From Euglena gracilis (lineage: Eukaryota; Euglenida; Euglenophyceae; Euglenales): DNA of 64,000 bases. How positions within the stretch are numbered: position 1 is the stretch's first letter; every line of letters starts with the position of its first letter. Position numbers and translations under genes: made by a program. The DNA is taken from positions 93,438,406 to 93,502,405 of the forward strand of contig CP154956.1 of assembly GCA_039621445.1 (NCBI GenBank), in the 5' to 3' direction. Below, piece by piece: positions 49,804 through 60,980 of this stretch. Under the pieces are notes generated by a model. It saw only the letters and a program-made list of their open reading frames with translations, was not told the origin of the DNA and made no database searches.

Positions 49804-51449
49804 AGCGGTTCGGCAACACAAGGGATTTTGTTATTTTGGGGCCCTGGGACAGTTGAGCAGCAAAAGGGATTCGCTTCCAAAACGGTTCGGCAGCACAAGG
49901 GATTTTGTTATTTTGGGGCCCTGGGACAGTTGAGCAGCAAAAGGGATTCGCTTCCAAAACGGTTCGGCTACACAAGGGATTTTGTTATTTTGGGGCCCTG
50001 GGACAGTTGAGCAGCAAAAGGGATTCGCTTCCAAAACGGTTCAGCAGTACAAGGGATTTTGTTATTTTGGGGCCCTGGGACAGTTGAGCAGCAAAAGGGA
50101 TTCGCTTCCAAAACGGTTCGGCAGCACAAGGGATTTTGTTATTTTGGGGCCCTGGGACAGTTGAGCAGCAAAAGGGATTCGCTTCCAAAACGGTTCGGCA
50201 GCACAAGGGATTTTGTTATTTTGGGGCCCTGGGACAGTTGAGCAGCAAAAGGGATTCGCTTCCAAAACGGTTCGGCAGCACAAGGGATTTTGTTATTTTG
50301 GGGCCCTGGGACAGTTGAGCAGCAAAAGGGATTCGCTTCCAAAACGGTTCGGCAGCACAAGGGATTTTGTTATTTTGGGGCCCTGGGACAGTTGAGCAGC
50401 AAAAGGGATTCGCTTCCAAAACGGTTCGGCAGCACAAGGGATTTTGTTATTTTGGGGCCCTGGGACAGTTGAGCAGCAAAAGGGATTCGCTTCCAAAACG
50501 GTTCGGCAGCACAAGGGATTTTGTTATTTTGGGGCCCTGGGACAGTTGAGCAGCAAAAGGGATTCGCTTCCAAAACGGTTCGGCAGCACAAGGGATTTTG
50601 TTATTTTGGGGCCCTGGGACAGTTGAGCAGCAAAAGGGATTCGCTTCCAAAACGGTTCGGCAGCACAAGGGATTTTGTTATTTTGGGGCCCTGGGACAGT
50701 TGAGCAGCAAAAGGGATTCGCTTCCAAAACGGTTCGGCAGCACAAGGGATTTTGTTATTTTGGGGCCCTGGGACAGTTGAGCAGCAAAAGGGATTCGCTT
50801 CCAAAACGGTTCGGCAGCACAAGGGATTTTGTTATTTTGGGGCCCTGGGACAGTTGAGCAGCAAAAGGGATTCGCTTCCAAAACGGTTCGGCAGCACAAG
50901 GGATTTTGTTATTTTGGGGCCCTGGGACAGTTGAGCAGCAAAAGGGATTCGCTTCCAAAACGGTTCGGCAGCACAAGGGATTTTGTTATTTTGGGGCCCT
51001 GGGACAGTTGAGCAGCAAAAGGGATTCGCTTCCAAAACGGTTCGGCAGCACAAGGGATTTTGTTATTTTGGGGCCCTGGGACAGTTGAGCAGCAAAAGGG
51101 ATTCGCTTCCAAAACGGTTCGGCAGCACAAGGGATTTTGTTATTTTGGGGCCCTGGGACAGTTGAGCAGCAAAAGGGATTCGCTTCCAAAACGGTTCGGC
51201 AGCACAAGGGATTTTGTTATTTTGGGGCCCTGGGACAGTTGAGCAGCAAAAGGGCTTCGCTTCCAAAACGGTTCGGCAGCACAAGGGATTTTGTTATTTT
51301 GGGGCCCTGGGACAGTTGAGCAGCAAAAGGGATTCGCTTCCAAAACGGTTCGGCAGCACAAGGGATTTTGTTATTTTGGGGCCCTGGGACAGTTGAGCAG
51401 CAAAAGGGATTCGCTTCCAAAACGGTTCGGCAGCACAAGGGATTTTGTT
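49804..51449 (+). repeat. 77-bp satellite array (A), about 21 units
   Basis: Near-identical 77-bp units containing GGGGCCCTGGGACAGTTGAG and AACGGTTCGGCAGCACAAGG. Variant units mark the start (AACACAA, then CTACACAA, then CAGTACAA), and a GGGCTTCGC unit lies near the end. As 77 is not a multiple of three, all frames are open in turn. The 60-150 codon ORFs are by-products. Confidence 0.97.
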
Positions 51450-51999
51450 AACTTGGCAACTGACTGGCAACTGGCAATCTGACAACTGCAAAAGGATTTT
51501 TGAAAGAATTTTGCTGGCACTGGAGGCTGCTGCAAAATACTGGCAAAATACGCTCTAGACAATGCGTGGGCTGTGGTCTGTACAGAAAATCACCCCCAAA
51601 AGCATCCACACCAACTTCGCTCCTGCAGTTGGATCCTGTTCAGTACTGTGCACCTCCATTTATATATGTTGCTGAGTTGTGGCCAGGCCTTTGCTTTAGG
51701 ACCTGGGGGAGGTGGGTTAGTACTGGAACCCCCCCCCCCAAGGGAGGATGGGGATGGGGATGGGGATGGGAGGAGTTTTGACTGGTGGAAGTCTGGGCCG
51801 GAAAAAAGAACAATTTGGTGCTTTTTTGCTGACCCCCCCCCTCTGGGGAGGAGGGGTTTGGGCCAAAAATTAGTCACCCACCTCCTACCACTGGGCCATG
51901 GGGGTTGGCCGCATGGGATTTTCCTATCAGCCGGGAAATAGTCACTAGCTGGACACCATTGCTTTGTGACCCCGAGGGAGGAGGGGGGGTCACTTTCCA

Positions 52000-52258
52000 C
52001 TCTGAAAAAACCAGTCAGTCACTTTACTCCCCGGGGGGATCGGCCACTCTTCGGGAGGCAATGAAATTTTGCCAAAAAAAGCTCAAAAAATCTAAAAAAA
52101 TTTCTGGTGGATTCGGCGCCTACCCCACCCCCAGGGGGGGGGTCTGGGCCAAAAAAAAACAGTCAGTCACTATGAAAAAACCAATCAGTCACTCTGAAAG
52201 AACCAGTCAGTCACTCTGAAAAAACCAGTCAGTCACTCTGAAAAAACCAGTCAGTCAC
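52000..52258. repeat. CTGAAAAAACCAGTCAGTCA minisatellite (B)
   Basis: Copy-B equivalent of 39395-39655; small changes in the C/G tract and one A-run length. Confidence 0.8.
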
Positions 52259-52328
52259 CCCCGGGGGGGGGGGTAGGACAGGTGTTAAGCAATGGTATGG
52301 TCACTAGCTAGACACCCTGGAGGACCAA

Positions 52329-53067
52329 ATGACGGCCCCTGTGTTAATTATTTGGGGATTATATGCCATAGAAACGTGCAGTCAAAAAAATAGGGAAAGA
52401 AAACTTATGGGCTGGAATTTCGAAATCACTGATGTGTGGCAGATGGTGGAGGCAGGGGTGCCACAAGGGGGGGTCGGGGGGGGCGGCCGACCCCCCCGAG
52501 ATTTTGGGTGAAAATTTTTTTCCAAATCTGGTTGGAACTCTTTATGGCTCCCAGAATTGTTTTTAAATTGAAACCCCCAAAAGTCTGTCAACTTTATTGC
52601 AAAGGTGTTTATTTCTGCCCATTTTCACACTTTTCTTTCAACGCAACCCGTTACCGTCTCGCTGCCCTTCGGGCAGCCACAATGGGTTTTTGTACACAAA
52701 CTACCCCCAAGAAGCAGTTTTTGCACTGAAACCTGTCCTAGGCACAGGTTTCACGCCGTATCAAACGAGACAATTTTTCTTGGCCAATGATAATTCCTCC
52801 CCCCATTTTCAGCGCAAAATCAGACCCTGCATTTTGCAGATGTGCATTAGGTCCTACACTATTCCCAATGTGGCCCAAGCTTGGCCACAGCGGTCGAAAA
52901 TTTACCCCACCCACCTGGGACCAAAATGGGGGCTAGGTAGTCTAGTTCAGTTCATTTTGGACCCCCCACCCCCCTTGTGCAGTTCAGGACTCTTCAAGGG
53001 GGGTCTGGGGACTGGTCAGACTCGTCAAAAAACGACCAAATGGCCAATTTTGGCCAAAAATGGCTAA
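52329..53067 (+). CDS. Exon-like ORFs (B equivalents)
   Basis: 52329-52511 and 52597-53067 repeat the two ORFs described at 39726-39908 and 39994-40464 without visible change. Identity follows from the young duplication and is not evidence of selection. Confidence 0.22.
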
Positions 53068-53562
53068 AGTTGGCCTGGTTTTTTAAAAAAATTTCGACCC
53101 TTTGCGCCGAAATGTTTTCCCCCCTGTCCAGTTCAGTTCGCCTTATTCTTCAAGGGGGGGGATCCAGTATTAAAAACCTTAAGTCCATGACCCCCCCCTC
53201 CGGACTCAGGACAAAGCCGGTGACCCCCTACGATGGACTCAGGGGTGACAAAGCCGGTGAGGGGGGGTCACGGTCATGGTTTTGGGCAAAAAAATTGGGG
53301 GGTGCCCATTTTGCCGTGCCGAGGGGGTCCGACCCCCAAGGGGGGGGGTACGCCGAACGTCCATTATCTTGCCGCCCATCGGGCGGCAGAATGGATGCAA
53401 GAAGTTGACTTTCCATGGAATGTTCGCCCCCCCCCCCCGAGAAAAAATTGATCCGGCACCTATGGGTGGAGGAGAACCCGGATGCAGCGGGTGGGGGTGA
53501 AGGAACAAGAAATGGACAATCATCATTGCGGGGAATGCAGGGGCACATGAAGCATCGTCGGC

Positions 53563-53748
53563 ATGGCCTTGTGTGATAGAGGTTGGAATGTGGGACAATA
53601 TTTGGACTTTGGAGAGAACCTAACGCCTGACGGGAGTTTTAAACAATGCTGGACGAAGGAGGAACACGTTTCCGTCCTGTTTGATCCCCATACTGGCTGT
53701 TTGGCAGTTTGGCCTTCGGGTGGCCATTTGTCAGCAGCCTTCACCTGA
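53563..53748 (+). CDS. Small ORF (B equivalent)
   Basis: Same 61-codon ORF as 40962-41147. Confidence 0.28.
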   Translation: MALCDRGWNVGQYLDFGENLTPDGSFKQCWTKEEHVSVLFDPHTGCLAVWPSGGHLSAAFT

Positions 53749-53983
53749 AACACCCACTTCTTGGATTTTCTTTCCTGGACTCAAAAAAATCTCGTCAAAG
53801 TTGGGTCAGAAGTGAAATCTGACACAGGAAGCAGAGAGGCAAGCTAAGCAAAAAAAACTTCATACATTGAACTGTGGATATTGAAAAACTCCCCGAAAAC
53901 CAAAAAAAAGCCCAGGGATAAGGTATCTCTTCCTTGTTCTTATGTGTCACCTTGCCTCACACATGTGGCCAGCTGCAACACAG

Positions 53984-54425
53984 GAGGCTAGGCGCGCCGC
54001 TCGGGGGGGGTCCGGGACCCCCCCCCTCCCCCCCCGCGCGGCCCCTGCGCGGCCGCCCGCGCGGCCGCTCGCCCCCCCCCCTGGACCCCCCCCTCCCCCC
54101 ACTGTGCCTAGCATAGCCAAGAAAAAAAAATTTTGGTGAAAAAATCGCGATTTTTTGAGGGCCAAAAATGACCAAAAATGACCATTTTTGGACCCAAAAT
54201 GGCAAATTTGGGGGCCGCGCGCTCTGCGCGCGGCCAAAAAAGCACTTTTTTGGTCAAAAATGGCCCAAAAATGGCAAAAAATGACCACTTTTTGGAGGCG
54301 AAAATCACCGATTTTAGGATGCGTTCCGCCCGCGCGGCCGCCCTCGGACCCCCCTCCCCCCCCCTCCCCCCCGCGCCGCCGCCCCCCCCCCCCCTCAGCC
54401 CCCCCCCCGCTGTGCCTAGCCTCCA
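53984..54425. mobile_element. GC-rich inverted-repeat element (B)
   Basis: Here both ends are intact: GGAGGCTAGGC at 53986 and GCCTAGCCTCC ending near 54425. Internal hairpin and AAAAATGGCC blocks are as in copy A, with shorter and differently interrupted C tracts. Confidence 0.5.
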
Positions 54426-54702
54426 CAGGGGATGCCAGGCCCAGGGCCACCATGGGGGGCGGCAGACACGACCCCTGCGTGTCACGGAGAGGGTCGGCTC
54501 CCGCTGCGGGTGACAGATGGGGGGCAGGGGCGGGCCAGGGGCGCGGGGGAGCACAGGACAGTGGGAACGGAAAGTTTGAAATCACCCGCCGAACAGAACT
54601 GAGCCAAATGCAAAGAAATCGGTCAATGCCTCAAACTTTCTGCTTCAAAGACCTCTTCTTGGCCTGTCCAAAGCAAACAAGATATTAAGCCACAACAGCA
54701 AA

Positions 54703-54761
54703 CAGGCAGTTTTTTACCAACCCCAGGGGGGGTAATGCCTGCCCAGGCCTGCCCAGATCCC
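54703..54761 (+). mobile_element. Truncated hAT-like MITE left end (B)
   Basis: Same as 42107-42165. Confidence 0.6.
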
Positions 54762-54769
54762 CTCGCGTT

Positions 54770-55776
54770 TTGGCCCAATACTTCGGCGAGGAATTCCTCG
54801 TCGACAAAACGACGGAAAGCCGCTTTGTGTGGCTTTGCACGGTATGCCACAAGATGTATAACAGTGCACCTGACTTGGGATTACCCCTCGTCCACGTGTG
54901 CAACCCTGTGGATCGGAAAACGTTCCACAAGGATGTATACATCCCCAACTGTGCCGCCTTGGTATGCGCCAAATGCGTGGACAATTGGACTCACAAGCAC
55001 AATTTCCACTACACGGAGCGCGATGGTACGAATGTACCACTGCTCTGCGTCAACTGCCTTCGAGGTACCTTCTGGCAAACTGCGGAAGGCGCAGTACGCA
55101 CAATCGTGCCAAACGGCCAGAAGCCATTGGAGGAATACTCCACCTTGCACAAAAAGTACAAGGACTTTTCAAGTACTCAAACCTCAAGCTTGACGACTAC
55201 CGCCACACGGGAATGGCCCGTGGGTGGCAGATCGACAGTGGGGCGATACGCCTCGCTGCTGAGGAGGCAGGGGAAAGATTACCTTACCTCTGGGAGACAG
55301 CGGACAGGGAAAAGATATTTTTCCGCCTGTTCACAACCCAGGACTGAAACGGTCGCTGGTGCCTGCCACAATGGCCACCCGAAAACCACGGGATGACCTG
55401 GAAAGACTGGCTTGGGGCCGTATTACGACCCCATACAGTCCGCGCGGAATGTGCGTATCACATGCCAATTGACTTCCACCCGGGGAATGCCCCGCAGGTG
55501 TCAGCCAATCACCCACGGATGAACTACTTCATCTGGCCAGCCACTCTGCCCAGGAAATTCAGGGAGAAGCTGCAATGGTTCCTCGCGGAAAGAGCGAGTG
55601 CAACCAAGCACACAGTCCCCGAAGGATGGGTTCGGGACTGGGTGGCACCTGACTTTGACTACGAATCGCCAGAAACCTGGCTCGTAGACAGACCACCACC
55701 ACCGCAATTTCAGATGGTCCTGGTGGAAGATCCCCTGGACTCCCGCCATGATTATTGGCGGTTGGAAAGGATGTAA
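54770..55776 (+). pseudogene. CxxC-rich unknown protein, broken (B)
   Basis: Copy of 42174-43180 with the same frame change and the same TGA (55345-55347). Only a few substitutions are visible, for example CVDNW for CVDSW. The breaks therefore predate the duplication. Confidence 0.5.
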
Positions 55777-55777
55777 T

Positions 55778-57400
55778 GCCGAAACGGCGTTACCAGGCCC
55801 ATGTAAGGTAAGCGCCTTCATGGAGCCTGGACACCCCAGGAGACTCATACACAATACACTGGTAGCGGAAATCGCTAAACAGCCCTGGGATGAACCTGGG
55901 TCTGTGTCACACACTCTGCGCAATCAATGGAAGCATCCAAGAGCCCCCCCCCCCCCCGCCACCCCCTCTACCAATGGCCATGCGGACGGAAACCGTCTGC
56001 AAGAGGTAAGCGCCTCTTATTGCGTCGTGAAGGAGCTACTGCTGTGAAGACCTTGGCAGCCGGGAAACCTGGCAAGCCGCTAAGTGACACACAGCACACA
56101 GCGCGAACGCCGTAATAATAGGCCAAGTTGTCACTTTTTGGCCCTAAGGCCCCTTAAGGCTGCCAGACAGCAAAAATTCTGTTTTGGCCTAAGCCAGCCC
56201 CCCTCTCCTCCCTACTTTCCCCCCGCCCCCGCAAAGCTGTCGCCGGCAGTCGGTTTTGTAAGTAGGCTTTTGTTTCCTAGTGCGGATATGACCGCCTAGG
56301 AGCCCTATCCGGGTATGACCAGGATAGGAGCCTGCCCCCCCCCCCTTTCCACACCTCTCCCCTCGGGTTTTCAGCGAATACGCTTGACCAACCCCGCGTG
56401 CCTTTGGCACACCCAAAGTGGGTGGATGGGACACTTTGACAGGAAATCTGCCAGCCCCGTTTCCCACAGTGGGCTTTTTCGCACCCCTAAGCCGAAACGG
56501 CTAATAGGTAACCGCGATAAGCGGTAACCTTTTGCGCGTTTTCGGGTTTTTGGGTTGCGCCCCCGTGGAGAAAAGAGATCCGTGTTCTGGAAAGCAGAAC
56601 CCGATCAGGACTGTGTCCGAAATCCGGACGGGACCTGGGATGACCTGGTCCAAGAAGGAAATCGGGCATAGCCCTGGGAGAGGGATGTGTACCAGGCACG
56701 ATCCCAGCTCTGTAGGAAACCTGCAGAGTCTGGATCCGTCACAATCTGACGGCTGTGATGAACACAGCCTGACGATCGTGGCAGATCCTATGGGAATTGG
56801 CGACACGTATCACACGTGCTCGCGTGATCTCTTTTCCTCACAGGTGGTATTCTATTCTTCACATTTTGACTGTTTTGAAGTAAGAGGATAAACCTCTGAA
56901 AAGACTGAACACGACTGTGAAGGAAAATCCTTTCACAGCGACTTGCTTTGTGCTCTGCCTTAGCATAGGGGAATTGGGAAAAAGGGTTTTGTTACTCCAA
57001 GGATTATTACTCACCTAAGTAGGTGCGCACCAGGAGAAAGCAAAACAGGCTTTTCCGGGGCGAAAAGGGTCAAAGGGAAGTCCTTGGACGTACACTCTAG
57101 GCCAGTATTCTCCCGACGGCAGGGTTACAGCACGAGGATCCTCCGTAGCAGAGCTCGAACGACATTCGAGAAAGGTCGAATATGTTCGACACCTCAAACA
57201 TATGTTAGACCATGAGACTAAAAGATGACAAAATATGTTTTCAGCTTATTTTCAACTCCCTTTTGTTGCTAATGGCCTTTTGGTGAGTTTTTTGAGCCGG
57301 AGCCCCCCCCCCCCCCGCCGGGGGGTCCAGTGTGCACCAGGCGTATGCTCTCTGCCCTTCCGATAAGGAAGTAGGCATGAGAGCAGATCCTATTAGGATC
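55778..57400 (+). ncRNA. Hairpin-dense segment (B)
   Basis: Copy of 43182-44833 with more indels than the neighbouring DNA. Several changes fall in loops while the arms stay. The GGACC/GGTCC hairpin has a shorter loop, and the GTCGAA/TTCGAC stem near 57175 has loop TATG instead of TCTATG. Other changes break stems, so structural constraint is suggestive only. Confidence 0.4.
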
Positions 57401-57413
57401 TTCTCACTCCCCC

Positions 57414-59315
57414 TTTCTCTCTTTGGGGGTCTCCAATGCAGCTGAGGCCGTCGCCCTGGCAACCCAGAACCTGATCAGGAAGCTGAGCCCCCAAGGGAAT
57501 TGGGCGGTCCTTCAAGTGGACCTGGCTAACGCCTTCAACTGCCCAGACAGGGGGGTCCTGCTGCGGGAGGCCGAAGCACGCACACCCGCGCTCTTCAATT
57601 ACTTGCGGTTTGCGTACGGTCAACCGGCTCCCCTCTTCAGCGACGGCCGCGTTTTGCCGTCCACCAGAGGCACGCACCAAGGCTGCCCCCTTGGACCGAT
57701 TGGCTTCGCGGTGGGTCTCCAATCCATTGCGGAAGCTATCAGCACCCAAGCGGAACTGTTGTGGTCTTGCTGGTACCTGGACGACGGCATCCTTGTTGGG
57801 GAGCCAGCGGTCCTTCAGAAGTGCCTCGACTTCCTACGCAGCGAGAGTACACGCACAAGGGTGCAGCTGAACCTGGCAAAGTGCGTCCTCTGGGGGCCGG
57901 CCTCGGGCGGCCTCCCCGACCGGGAGCAGTTGCGAACAGTACCCTGGTGTGAGGGGTCAGGAATCACGGTCCTAGGCAGCCCAGTCGACTTCCCCGCCTC
58001 CACGGACAACACCAGCGCCACCTGGGCTGAAGCGACGGAGAGGATTGAGCAAGCTGCGGACCTCGTTACCTCTGTCGCCGATCCTCAGCTGGCACACCAC
58101 CTCTTGCGGTACTGCCTGGACGGCTGCCGTGTGAACCACCTCCTGCGCGCCTCGGACTCCTACCAAGCGTAGCGTGAAGTCACTCGCTGCGGCGAAATCA
58201 TCTTCGGTGCCTTCGAGGACATCTTGGGGCAGGCCCTGGGCTCGGACCAGCGGCTCCAAGCGGCGCTACCGCTCTCCCTGGGTGGCTGTGGCCTCCGAAT
58301 CCCAGCTTTCCAGCAAGGAGCAGCGCGTGCCGCAGCGCTGTGCCAATTTCATACGCACGGTCATAAGAAAGTTGCGTGCCCCGACTACGCCGCGGCGCCG
58401 GACGATCGCATGTGCCAGCAAGCCTCCCACGATCTGTGCTCAACGCTTGGGGCCCGTCACCCGGAAAGCAGCCGCCTGACAAACCCTGCAGCCTTCGCGA
58501 GCGCATCCGGCAGCGACACTTCCCAACGGTGGTGGCAAAAAGAATCATCGAAAGCCATTGTGGATGCCCTGGTTGAGAAGTCAGCCCCACGGGATCAGGC
58601 ACGGTTGATGGAACAGGTCAATGGCGTGGGCCATGGCTGGATGGCGGTACCTCCGCTCGAAGCACTGCACACCGTCATCGACCCGGCGGATTACCGACTG
58701 GGACTGAAATGGTGGCTGGGACTTCCACTGGCGGACACTCCCTCCACCTGTGCCGGGTGCCAGGCCACTGCCGACGTACACGGGGACCATGATCTCTGCT
58801 GCATTCGCAACAACTTTGCGAATCGACACAACGCCGTTCAGGACGCTCTGTTCAATCTCCTGTCAACGAACGGTCAAAGTGTGCAGCGCGAGGTCCCGGT
58901 CCCGAATCAACCGGACAGCTCTCTGCGGCCGGCAGATTTGCTGCTAGCCACCTGGCAAGATGGAAAGCCTACTGCGGTTGACATCACCATCGCCCACGGA
59001 TGGCAAACCGCCGAAAGACTTGCGACTCGGGAACGTTGGAGGACGTTCCTCAAAAGGAAGGAGACTGCCAAACATGCCAAGTATGACATCCCCTGTAGAA
59101 ACGGAGGATGGTCCTTCGCAACAATGGCGATGGGCACTTGGGGCGGCTTGGGGCTAGAAAGTGCAACCCTACTGACCAGAATGGTCAAGCGCACAACCTC
59201 TTGGGACCAAGGCGACATCCGCTCCTCCCGTCAAGCTGAGAGCTACCAACTGCTGGCGCTGGCTCTCTTCCGACAAATTGTGCAGATGCTGCGCCCGAAA
59301 CATATCTTGCGCTAA
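57414..59315 (+). pseudogene. LINE RT and restriction-like endonuclease, N-truncated (B)
   Basis: Same protein as 46257-48143, here joined directly to the hairpin segment through the single TTTCTCT. A CAG-to-TAG change at 58170-58172 stops the RT after motif C. The frame continues to the normal end at 59313-59315 with a 9-bp insertion near 59222. Motifs A, B and C and the RLE residues are still readable. Confidence 0.88.
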
Positions 59316-59554
59316 CAACGCCAAGCCGCCTCACACCTCACCAAACGGATCTCGCCGCATCTCCGGCGGACAAGGGCACCGGCCACCACGAAGCCAAGCC
59401 CATAGTCGCGCTGCATGTCCCCGGAACTGACACCGGCACAAGCTGAATGAAGTACCTCGCCCTCATCGCACCTGCCACCTGGTTATTCCGTTTTGACCGC
59501 TGGCCAGCCCAAGCCATTTGTACATAGCCCCTCCCACGCACGCAGCCCTTTGGT

Positions 59555-59747
59555 ACATTAGAGTGGGTAGTCGGTCGACTAGTCGACCGACTAGTCGACC
59601 GACTACCCAGTTGCTCCCATACCCAGTACCCCCCCCCCCTTGTACCGACTAGTCGACCGACTAGTCGGTCGACTAGTCGGTAGGGCAACTGGGTAGTCGA
59701 CCGACTAGTCGGTCGACTACCCAGAACCCCCCCCCCCAGTCTAATGT
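59555..59747. mobile_element. Palindromic CGACTAGTCGGT element (B, inverted)
   Basis: Same 193-bp element as 49503-49695 in opposite orientation. It lies next to the left inversion breakpoint. Confidence 0.65.
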
Positions 59748-60351
59748 TTGGGGCCCCTCGGCCCGGTCTACGCAGGCAGTCTTGGAGGTGGCTGTGCCGC
59801 AGGCCTGATGGTCCTGGTGCGGATCCCCGTGGGAAGCGGCGGATGGCCTCCTTCAGTCTGTCCTCCCATTCTGGGCTGTAGTTCTCTGGGAAAGGCCGCA
59901 CGTGCCGTGGGAGGCGGTTGGTGTCGAAATGTCTGCCAGCCGGATGCAGCTTCTCCAGGGCGGCCCAGACTTCCGGGTCGTCTGGCTGGTGAGCGCCCTC
60001 GGAGAGCAGTACCTGGACCGCCTTCGCAGACGCCCCTTCACCCGTGAGGGTGCGAACACGTCTCGTCATAGCCTCACTGAGGGCAGACGGCTGTGTTCTA
60101 GAGCGTTTCTCCGCCCTGGTCTCCACGATGGAGTGTCGTGTCTGTGTGTCCTTCATTGCCTCTGACAGGAGGCTGGCGTAATCCCCCTCGCGGAAAAGTC
60201 TGGTGCGTCTCAGCAGGATGGACTCCAGCTCAGCAGCCGGGGGTGGTGTGCTTGTTGAAGCCGGTCGTAGGACGAGCTTTGGGAAGGAGAGTACCCCGAA
60301 CAATGCTGCGTCTGAGGGTGCGTGGGCATAGGTACTGATGGCATCTGCCAT
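59748..60351 (-). pseudogene. LINE N-terminal fragment, unshifted frame (B, inverted)
   Basis: ATG at 60349-60351 (minus) reads without the frameshift found in copy A: MADAISTYAHAPSDAALFGV through SAPGPSGLRHSHLQDCLRRP. It ends at the palindromic element. The frame then runs on through the palindromes into unrelated DNA to 59338, and that part is not meaningful. There is no RT core downstream on this strand. Confidence 0.72.
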
Positions 60352-60359
60352 GGTGTCAA

Positions 60360-60870
60360 AGACAGGTTGTTGGCAGGCCGAAGGTAGGCGAAGGAGGGTC
60401 GGGATTCTTTGCTGTAGGATGTGGGTGATGTCGCAAGGGGGGGTGCCCACGACGAGGGTGTGCGTGGACTGCCCACAGAGAAAGGGAAAGTGGAAGAGAA
60501 AGGGGGAAAAGCAACCTTTTAGGGGGTGAAATGGTGGTGGGGCGAGCCGAGTCCACCGACCAGTGGCACAGCCTACTGGATTTGAGTGTTCAGGGGGAGG
60601 GCTATATACAGAAGCGGAAGCAGCGGCCAGTCCGAGGTACAGGTGAGGGCGTGTAAAGTCGAGCAGTCTTGGTGGCTCGGGGTTCTTTTTTTTTTAAGGG
60701 TGGGAGACAATCAAACACGGTGGTGGGGCGAACCGAATCCACCGACCAGTGGCACAGCCTACTGGGTTTGTATGTTCGAGGGGAGGGGGCTATGTACAGA
60801 TGGGCCGGGCCCATGGCGGTGAGTGCAAACCCTCGCGCGGGTGGGTGGGAAGGCAGGAAAGGGAGGCGGC
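60360..60870 (-). promoter_or_regulatory. Repeated TGTACATAGCCC units (B, inverted)
   Basis: Inverted equivalent of 48384-48890. Two of the three boxes (about 60600 and 60790 in minus sense) moved with the inversion. The third (about 59518) stayed outside. Confidence 0.4.
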
Positions 60871-60980
60871 GGAAAGGGGGGGTCACCGACCTTTTAAGCC
60901 CCCCCCCCCCAACATTGATTTGACTTGTTTTGGACTAGAATTTGAAAGAAAAGTTGTCAAAACATCCCTTTTGTTTCATA

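Larger units (their letters stand above)
38869..51473 (+). repeat. Segmental duplication, copy A (12,605 bp)
   Basis: GCAATCTGACAACTGC at 38869 recurs at 51474. From there the two copies align base by base at an offset of 12,605, drifting to 12,596-12,603, with only scattered differences through 44.7 kb. Larger differences follow: a 1,404-bp insertion in A, a 1.3-kb inversion in B, and satellite length. Confidence 0.95.
59549..60870 (-). repeat. Inverted segment of copy B
   Basis: This interval is the reverse complement of 48384-49701. The left junction is CGCAGCCC|TTTGGTAC and the right junction GGAGGCGGCGG|AAAGGGG, while flanking DNA keeps the orientation of copy A. It contains the palindromic element (59555-59747), the LINE N-terminal fragment and its promoter-like repeats. 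Confidence 0.92.

Noticed and set aside
59338-60450. Single 370-codon minus-strand gene
   Set aside because: Only the part from 60351 to about 59748 is homologous to a LINE. The rest translates palindromic DNA and the segment beyond the inversion breakpoint.
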